From Planctomycetota bacterium (GTDB lineage: Bacteria > Planctomycetota > Phycisphaerae > Phycisphaerales > SM1A02), in NCBI GenBank assembly GCA_003671055.1, contig QWPV01000004.1, positions 21,232 through 85,231 of the forward strand: 64,000 nt of DNA, written 5' to 3'. The position numbers were made by a program, and so were the translations under genes. Shown piece after piece: positions 58,724 through 64,000 of this stretch (position 1 is the stretch's first letter; the number at the start of each line of letters is the position of its first letter). The notes beneath the pieces are model-generated. The model saw only the letters and a program-made list of their open reading frames with translations. It did not search any database and was not told the origin of the DNA.

Positions 58724-59419
58724 TCACTGCTTCGTCCGTCTCGGCACGCGTCCGATCTCGAAACCTTCAGGCGGCGGGCACGCTGGATTGATCCATTGAA
58801 TCACTGCGGCCCAGCCAGCGGACTCGGCATCGTTGGGAAGATAGCCTTCGATCGCGGTCACTGCGTGCCAACCATCGTGCAGATGTGCAGTGAGCACGGG
58901 ATCCGTGAGTTCTGCGCGTTGCACTTTCGCGATGTACTCATCAGGCGTGATTTCGCCGGCGACCAAGTGATATCCAGGCATGCGACTTCCACCCGTTGCA
59001 CGCCACAAACCCTTCTCAGACACGAGTCCACGGATCGCCACCGTCAGTGCGCGGCCGATGCCATGATGTTGATGCGCTGGATGCACCATGAGATCGGCGC
59101 CGTAGAGCGTGTGACCGAGAGGGTCGTGATCCGTGAATGTGCCATGCGCAGTCAATACATCCCATGAATCATCGAGATGAAAATCCAACATGCGCAGTAT
59201 CAATGTGAAGTGTGTCCCCGCCACCGCACCGCTTGCGTCATGCATCACAATGAACTGGCCCTCGGGAAAGACCCTGTGATGCGCGGCGAGTTCATCGCGC
59301 GTGTACGGCGTTTCAGTCGGATACACCGCAGCGCAAATTGCAGCGACCTCCGCGTAATCGCGCTCGAGCATGAGTCGGATGGAATACCCGTCGGGAAGAT
59401 GAATTAGTGCGTCTTTCAT
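58724..59419 (-). CDS. GNAT-family N-acetyltransferase
   Basis: Encodes 231 residues from ATG 59419; an upstream frame to 59647 is Arg/Ser-rich and rejected. The acetyl-CoA-binding motif A is DLMVHPAHQHHGIGRALTVAI, the Q/R-x-x-G-x-G/A pattern. The IRLMLERDYAEVAAICAAVYPTETPYT start and a substrate-side segment follow family layout. The C-terminal 90 residues (GSRMPGYHLVAGEITPDEYIAKVQ...) are longer than a minimal GNAT and may shape substrate choice. The substrate is unknown. Confidence 0.9.
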   Translation of the reverse strand: MKDALIHLPDGYSIRLMLERDYAEVAAICAAVYPTETPYTRDELAAHHRVFPEGQFIVMHDASGAVAGTHFTLILRMLDFHLDDSWDVLTAHGTFTDHDPLGHTLYGADLMVHPAHQHHGIGRALTVAIRGLVSEKGLWRATGGSRMPGYHLVAGEITPDEYIAKVQRAELTDPVLTAHLHDGWHAVTAIEGYLPNDAESAGWAAVIQWINPACPPPEGFEIGRVPRRTKQ

Positions 59420-59499
59420 AGGAGGAATCCGACGCATCATTACCGACATTGATGTTGTTCGCTGAATGCTCCTCCGCTTACTCAAGGTAGCATTGCCGC

Positions 59500-60867
59500 A
59501 TGCGCAACACTCATCTTTCTGCTGGGATACTCGTCGCGTTCTGCTCTTGCGTGATCGCGCACGCGCAGGTTGACTCGCCGAACCCGACCGCTGCCGCAGC
59601 CGACCGCAAAGCGAAACAGATCGCGAGGATGTTGGAGTCGCTTCCAATTGTCGCGCTGCCGATGACAGCCACGGCCGTGGAAGCGCTCATGACGCGTGTT
59701 GGATTGTTGCCCGCGACTGCTGCGCTCGAGAAACCCGTTGCCGATGCGGTCACGGCTGCGGTCGCTGCGAGCGATGCGAGTCGCCAAGCTTTTGCAACGG
59801 GTCCGTTCGCCGATGCGACATTGCAATTCACGGCGAAGATGGCGGCCGAGGGCTACCCATCCCGTTCGCAAGGTCCACTCGTGAAGGACATGCGCGCGCG
59901 AGTTCTCGCGATCGATCTCACATTGATCGAGAGTGCCGCAGCAGCGCTTGGTAGTAACGAGCGCACCAACGGGATGATTGAACAGGCGAAGTTGATGCGT
60001 CGCGCAGATGCGGCGGCGGAGACGATGGCGAAGGCTGCGTCATTTGCGTTGCCGTTCACGACGGTGACTCCAGCATTCAATGCGCTCGTAACACTTAGCG
60101 ACTCCGATCGCGTCGCCATGCGTGCGTTACTTTTGAGCGATGCGGCGGCTCGTGCGCAACTTGCCGAACGCCTTTCGTTTGCCCACTTCGAAGGAACAGC
60201 GCTCATGGCGGGCGAAACAGCAATTGGACTGCAAATCGCGGCGCGCGATCGCCCAGCGGTCGAACCGAAGATTGAAGGCATGGAATTGATGGGAGTCGCG
60301 ATGCTCATTCAGCTCGGAGGTGTGTACAGCGCCGCGAGTTCGGTCGCGACCTTGAATGCACAACTCGAACAGGCACTGCAATCGCAACTGACTCCAACCA
60401 TCGCGTTCACTTTGATCTCAGCGCTTGAGAGTGGGCCATCGATTCGACAATCCCGCTACGCGCCGCGCACAATTGTTGAGTTGGAAGCTGCGGCGATCGC
60501 ACTCGCCGGAGTAACAGCAGAGCAAAGCATTGCGATTTCCAAGATCGCGACTGCGTGGCGGCTCGAAGAGGTGCAGTCCTACCTGACCAAGGCGCAGAGC
60601 GACGGTCCAATGATGCGCGAGATCGGTTTGTATGCGAATGGAATCGTCGTGAACGATCCAATGACGTGGCCCATCGCCGGTGCAACGCCTGGCGCTTCGT
60701 CGAAGTTGACGGTGTTTACTCAAAGAAGCCAACAACAGCTGATCGCGCGACAGGAAGCGCAGGATCTCGCGGCAAAAGAGATCGATCAAGTGCTCGGCGC
60801 GGAACTCGCCACGGAACTCGCCACGGAACTCGCCGCGCAACTCACGCCGCCAAAACAAAAGCAGTAG
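59500..60867 (+). CDS. unknown exported Ala-rich helical protein
   Basis: Encodes 455 residues with a signal peptide (LSAGILVAFCSCVIAHA, then Gln). The mature part is strongly helical and Ala-rich, with no Cys pairs or catalytic motif seen. The C-terminus contains the tandem ELATELATELAAQL, encoded by a 12-bp repeat at 60800-60834. It lies between repeat copies C and D. No family recognised. Confidence 0.65.
   Translation: MRNTHLSAGILVAFCSCVIAHAQVDSPNPTAAAADRKAKQIARMLESLPIVALPMTATAVEALMTRVGLLPATAALEKPVADAVTAAVAASDASRQAFATGPFADATLQFTAKMAAEGYPSRSQGPLVKDMRARVLAIDLTLIESAAAALGSNERTNGMIEQAKLMRRADAAAETMAKAASFALPFTTVTPAFNALVTLSDSDRVAMRALLLSDAAARAQLAERLSFAHFEGTALMAGETAIGLQIAARDRPAVEPKIEGMELMGVAMLIQLGGVYSAASSVATLNAQLEQALQSQLTPTIAFTLISALESGPSIRQSRYAPRTIVELEAAAIALAGVTAEQSIAISKIATAWRLEEVQSYLTKAQSDGPMMREIGLYANGIVVNDPMTWPIAGATPGASSKLTVFTQRSQQQLIARQEAQDLAAKEIDQVLGAELATELATELAAQLTPPKQKQ
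60800..60834 (+). repeat. 12-bp tandem repeat in coding sequence
   Basis: Three nearly exact copies of CGGAACTCGCCA encode the repeated Thr-Glu-Leu-Ala near the protein's C-terminus. Likely a slippage-prone site. Confidence 0.7.
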
Positions 60868-60910
60868 TTCGTGAGCAGTTGTACTTATCGCGACGCGGTT
60901 GAAACAAATA

Positions 60911-60950
60911 GTGCCTGTCCCGGATTGCTCTGTCCCTGATTGCTCTCGGG
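60911..60950 (-). repeat. GGGACAGGCACA-type repeat, copy D (inverted, dimer)
   Basis: On the minus strand two 15-bp units, AGCAATCAGGGACAG and AGCAATCCGGGACAG, end in GCAC. It lies between the 455-residue gene and the YHYH gene and is the only copy in inverted orientation. Confidence 0.65.
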
Positions 60951-60971
60951 CGAGAAACAGATGCAGCAACA

Positions 60972-62900
60972 ATGATCCAATGCAACTATCGATGGCGCCT
61001 CGTTTTCAACCTGATCACTGCCCTTTCGTTCGCGGGCATCGTCCACGCACATCCGCCTGATGAGTTCAACTTCGCGTCGAGTCGCGCGTGGACGAACGCG
61101 CGCACGGGCGAAGTCGTCGATGGTTCCTTCCTCTTCGCGCGATCGGGCAAGGTTGCGATCGCGACGGCGTCGGGCGACATCACGACAATTGCGATCGACG
61201 ATCTCGCGAGTGCTGATCGCATCGAAGCGACGCAACGCATCGAAGCGATTCTCGCGATCAACGAGTCGATCTTGGATGCGGCGCAGTCGAAACCTGCACA
61301 CACGAACGCCGCGGATGCGAATTCGATTGACGCGAAGAAACCGCAGCAAGCCGCGATCTTCGACGCGTTCGCGCCGTTCGTAAAGACACGCGCCGACGAG
61401 CGCTGGCTCTATGTTGAAAGCGACGGACTTCCGCACGCGCCGCTCGCGTCGATGATGATGGTCGGCATCACCGCGTGGCAGCAGCAGGTCCCGCTGCCGC
61501 AGAAATACCAAGGCGCCAACGCGTGGCAGATTCCGCTCAAGCCAGAACTTGCTGACAAGCCGATCTCCGGCAGAGACGCACTGATGCGTGGTGCCGTTGC
61601 GCTCGCTGCCAACGGCATCCCGATCTTTAACGCGCTCAACAACCGTGGCGTGGACAGTTTCTCGATCGGCGAACTTGATGAGTTCGGCGGACACTGTGGA
61701 CGCGCTGATGATTACCACTATCACGCAGCGCCGCTCGCAATCGCGTCAATCGTCGGCAAGGGCAAACCCATCGCGTACGCACTTGATGGATTTCCGATGT
61801 ACGGCCTCTTCGATCCAGCGGCGAAACTTGGCGAAGACCTCGCGTGTCCGTGTGGCTCGCATGACAAACTCGATGAACTCAACGGGCACTTCTGCGAACT
61901 TCCCAAGGGTGAAGGATTCGGCGGCGGCACGCGTTCGTATCACTACCACGCGTCGAAGGCATATCCATACATCAACGGCGGCATGAAGGGAAAGGTCACG
62001 CTCCGCGGCGCAGGCAAGGAGAGCGAAGTCGAACCGCAAGCGCACGCGAATCCGATGCGTCCCGCGCTGCAGCCGTTGCATGGCGCGCGCATCACAGCAT
62101 TCAAGCAGACTAGCGTCAGCGCGTGGATGCTTGAGTATGAACTCGCGAGTAAGAAATATACGATCGCATATCGCGTTGAGTCCGATGGCAAGTTGAACTT
62201 CGAGTTCACCGATGCTGACGGCAATATGACGAAGGAAACCTACACGCCCCGCAATCAAGGCGGAGTCGATCGTCCGCGCGGACAAGGTCAAAGTGGAGGA
62301 CGCGAACAAGGTGGTGCCGCTGGTCGACCACCACGCGACGATCAACCGAATGCGCCACGCAATGTGAGCGTTCCGGTCGTCAAAACTCCCAACACACCTG
62401 GCATGAATCTCGAGTGCGCTTCACTCGACTCCAACGGCATGCTCGATGTGCGCTGCACCTGCGATGGTGAAAGTCTTTTGCCCGCACTCAAGTGGAGCGG
62501 TCTACCTGTAGGGACGAAGAGCATCGCCATCACCATGCATCACCTTCCTCCAGGCGCGGAAAGCGCTGCGCCCGGCGCCGAAAGCGAGAAGGTCTACATC
62601 ATGCTCTACAACATCCCCGCGACGACAACCGGTATCAACGAAGGCGCGCGCGACATCAGTTCGTTGAGTACATGGGGCATCAACACCGTCAACCGCCGCC
62701 GCGAATACGCACCGCCCTGCTCGAAGGGTCCGGGCGTGAAGACCTACACCGCAACAGTCTTCGCACTGAGTGAAGCCCCCAAATTTGATGCGAGCAACAA
62801 CGGCGCCACGCGCGCACAGCTGTTGAAGGCAATCGAGAAAACCACGCTCGGCACTGCAAGCTTCGACCTGCGCTACGAGCGCAAACAAAAGACGCAATGA
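60972..62900 (+). CDS. SHD1-YHYH-PEBP multidomain exported protein
   Basis: Encodes 642 residues with a signal peptide (ending GIVHAH). An SLA1-homology-1 domain (37-90: [32 protein letters not shown]) is common in planctomycete surface proteins. A YHYH domain follows (about 150-330), with [30 protein letters not shown] and [12 protein letters not shown] Gly/Arg-rich linker (about 425-455) leads to a C-terminal PEBP/YbhB-like domain (about 470-638: [33 protein letters not shown] and [10 protein letters not shown]). All domains are outside the cytoplasm; ligands are unknown. Repeat copy E lies just downstream. Confidence 0.85.
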   Translation: MIQCNYRWRLVFNLITALSFAGIVHAHPPDEFNFASSRAWTNARTGEVVDGSFLFARSGKVAIATASGDITTIAIDDLASADRIEATQRIEAILAINESILDAAQSKPAHTNAADANSIDAKKPQQAAIFDAFAPFVKTRADERWLYVESDGLPHAPLASMMMVGITAWQQQVPLPQKYQGANAWQIPLKPELADKPISGRDALMRGAVALAANGIPIFNALNNRGVDSFSIGELDEFGGHCGRADDYHYHAAPLAIASIVGKGKPIAYALDGFPMYGLFDPAAKLGEDLACPCGSHDKLDELNGHFCELPKGEGFGGGTRSYHYHASKAYPYINGGMKGKVTLRGAGKESEVEPQAHANPMRPALQPLHGARITAFKQTSVSAWMLEYELASKKYTIAYRVESDGKLNFEFTDADGNMTKETYTPRNQGGVDRPRGQGQSGGREQGGAAGRPPRDDQPNAPRNVSVPVVKTPNTPGMNLECASLDSNGMLDVRCTCDGESLLPALKWSGLPVGTKSIAITMHHLPPGAESAAPGAESEKVYIMLYNIPATTTGINEGARDISSLSTWGINTVNRRREYAPPCSKGPGVKTYTATVFALSEAPKFDASNNGATRAQLLKAIEKTTLGTASFDLRYERKQKTQ

Positions 62901-62915
62901 CGCTGCATGCTGTGA

Positions 62916-62950
62916 CGCAATCGGGGACAGACACATCTCCCCGCCTACCG
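62916..62950 (+). repeat. GGGACAGGCACA-type repeat, copy E (divergent)
   Basis: GCAATCGGGGACAGACACA matches the consensus CAATYNGGGACAGRCAC with G-to-A at one position. It sits just after the YHYH gene and before the convergent NTF2-like gene. Confidence 0.55.
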
Positions 62951-62958
62951 CGTTGCAC

Positions 62959-63900
62959 TCACAAAGGCTTGTTCGTGTTACCGATCGCGATGGCTTTCGA
63001 GACGGTCGCGCCAGCTGCAGTGGTCGACGATTGGAAGACCATCAGATAGGGCGCGGATGCTGCGGGAATCGTGGTCCATCCGATCTTTTGTCCCATCGTC
63101 AGATTGCACGTGACGATGGTGAGATCGCCCGCGACTGTGGCGCGGACGTCGGCGATTACAGGCGCATCGGTCTTCGCGTACTTCGCGCCTTTGATGATGT
63201 CTGCGCGTGTGACGATGCCTTTGAAGTTTGCGACTTGCATGCCTTCAGCAAGCAGCGCGTCAAATGCATCGAGTTTCTGATCGTGCTGCAGCGTGAGGAA
63301 ATTCGTGATCAGCGCTTGACCTTGCGCGTTGATCGCAGCATCGCCCGCAAATCGCGGCGCGGTCGGCGCAGGACGCGACGCTGGCATGTTGAGCGAAACC
63401 CACGCGGTCAATTGCCATACGCCATCGAATGCTTTCCAAACGCCGAGTCGCGCAGACGAGTCGGATGGAAGCGTCGAGCCACCTAAACTCTCTGGCACGG
63501 CAGTCATGCACGTCACGACAAGCGCTTCGCCCACGCGCGTTGCGTGAAACGTGTTGAACGTCGGCGCTCCCACAGCAAGTGCTTTGATTTCAGTGATCTC
63601 CGCTGCACGGTCGAACGCGCCTTCAAAGTTGATCCGCTGAAAACTCGGATGCAGCTGACCTTCCACTGCAGCCCAATCCTTCGCGACGATTTTCGCGAAC
63701 CACGCCTTCGTCAACGTCTCACCCAATGCCTTGAGACCCGAGTCATTGGTGGGCCACACGACTGCAGGAGCAGTTGACGGAGGCGCGGACTGCACCAACG
63801 CCGTCGCGGGCGCACTGCGCGAGACAGGTTCATGCGCAGACGCGAGAGCGAAAACGGAAATTGCCAGTGACGAAAGAGATGCAGTGAGGAAGTTGATCAT
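62959..63900 (-). CDS. exported protein with two NTF2/SnoaL-like domains
   Basis: Encodes 313 residues from ATG 63900; an upstream extension to 63984 is not signal-like. A signal peptide (TASLSSLAISVFALASA) is followed by a Pro/Ala linker and two similar alpha-beta repeats: FAKIVAKDWAAVEGQLHPSFQRINFEGAFDRAAEI, and later FLTLQHDQKLDAFDALLAEGMQVANFKGIVTRADII. Both resemble SnoaL/DUF4440 folds. The duplication is inside one chain. No catalytic residues can be assigned. Only 100 bp remain upstream of it in the window. Confidence 0.8.
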   Translation of the reverse strand: MINFLTASLSSLAISVFALASAHEPVSRSAPATALVQSAPPSTAPAVVWPTNDSGLKALGETLTKAWFAKIVAKDWAAVEGQLHPSFQRINFEGAFDRAAEITEIKALAVGAPTFNTFHATRVGEALVVTCMTAVPESLGGSTLPSDSSARLGVWKAFDGVWQLTAWVSLNMPASRPAPTAPRFAGDAAINAQGQALITNFLTLQHDQKLDAFDALLAEGMQVANFKGIVTRADIIKGAKYAKTDAPVIADVRATVAGDLTIVTCNLTMGQKIGWTTIPAASAPYLMVFQSSTTAAGATVSKAIAIGNTNKPL

Positions 63901-64000
63901 AGGTGTGGGGGTCGGATGCGAAGAATACCAAGCAACGCTAAACGGTTCAGTCCCGCTGACACATCGCACAAGGCTTGGATGCAATTCCGAACACGGACAA

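Noticed and set aside
57757..62950. Integron attC sites as an explanation for the repeats
   Set aside because: No integrase gene in the window, gene groups face both ways, and the copies lack attC-like paired arms except for one palindrome.

Overview
The window is a chromosomal segment of a moderately GC-rich bacterium, most probably a member of the Planctomycetota (Phycisphaerae-like). This is an inference from three things: a 23S-5S rRNA unit with no adjacent 16S gene, planctomycete-style secreted families (SLA1-homology/YHYH, DUF1573, CotH with DUF4956), and type IV pilus assembly proteins with long low-complexity insertions. Genes are densely packed. Operons are often joined by 4-base ATGA overlaps, and Shine-Dalgarno sites are present at some genes only.

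Layout. 0-6 kb: a secreted repeat-like protein, a DegT-fold protein that has lost its catalytic residues, guaA and dprA. 6-14.6 kb: a two-TM protein, then a complete chemotaxis operon (cheA with two Hpt domains, cheW, cheR, cheD, an HDOD gene, a single-domain response regulator, cheX, cheB). 14.6-20.4 kb, minus strand: malate dehydrogenase, tRNA-Ile, and an ATGA-linked operon made of an FHA-PilB ATPase fusion, an HscB-like J protein and two CNNM/CBS membrane proteins. 20.5-22.3 kb: two RRM RNA-binding proteins, one with a long Ala-Lys-Val repeat tail. 23-26.5 kb, minus strand: 5S and 23S rRNA with their own promoter, leader and terminator. 26.6-32.3 kb: a three-gene type IV pilus alignment operon starting with a PilM-PilN fusion. 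32.3-53.8 kb: mostly housekeeping and conserved genes (four-S1-domain protein, haem-binding chemoreceptor, YceH, M20 peptidase, a GldG-like protein with an ABC ATPase, NAD kinase, seryl-tRNA synthetase, CotH and DUF4956, tRNA-Asn, a metallo-beta-lactamase-fold lipoprotein, KatG, TrhO).

53.8-63 kb is an accessory region. Five intergenic copies of a short repeat (consensus CAATYNGGGACAGRCAC) separate its gene groups. Two copies share 26 identical bases and bracket a 3.8-kb cassette of secreted proteins that I do not recognise: an all-helical protein, a 12-cysteine protein, a protein with weak resemblance to lipoprotein carriers, and a frameshifted DUF1573 protein. A HepT/MntA toxin-antitoxin pair lies between the next two copies. 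After it come an acetyltransferase, an unknown secreted protein, an SHD1-YHYH-PEBP fusion and a two-domain NTF2-like protein. This repeat-punctuated stretch is the best candidate here for an undescribed system.

How the genes work together. The chemotaxis operon, the haem chemoreceptor and the two pilus loci could form a chemosensory system controlling twitching or attachment; no flagellar gene is present. The rRNA operon, the S1 protein, the RRM proteins, serS and two tRNA genes form the translation side of the window.
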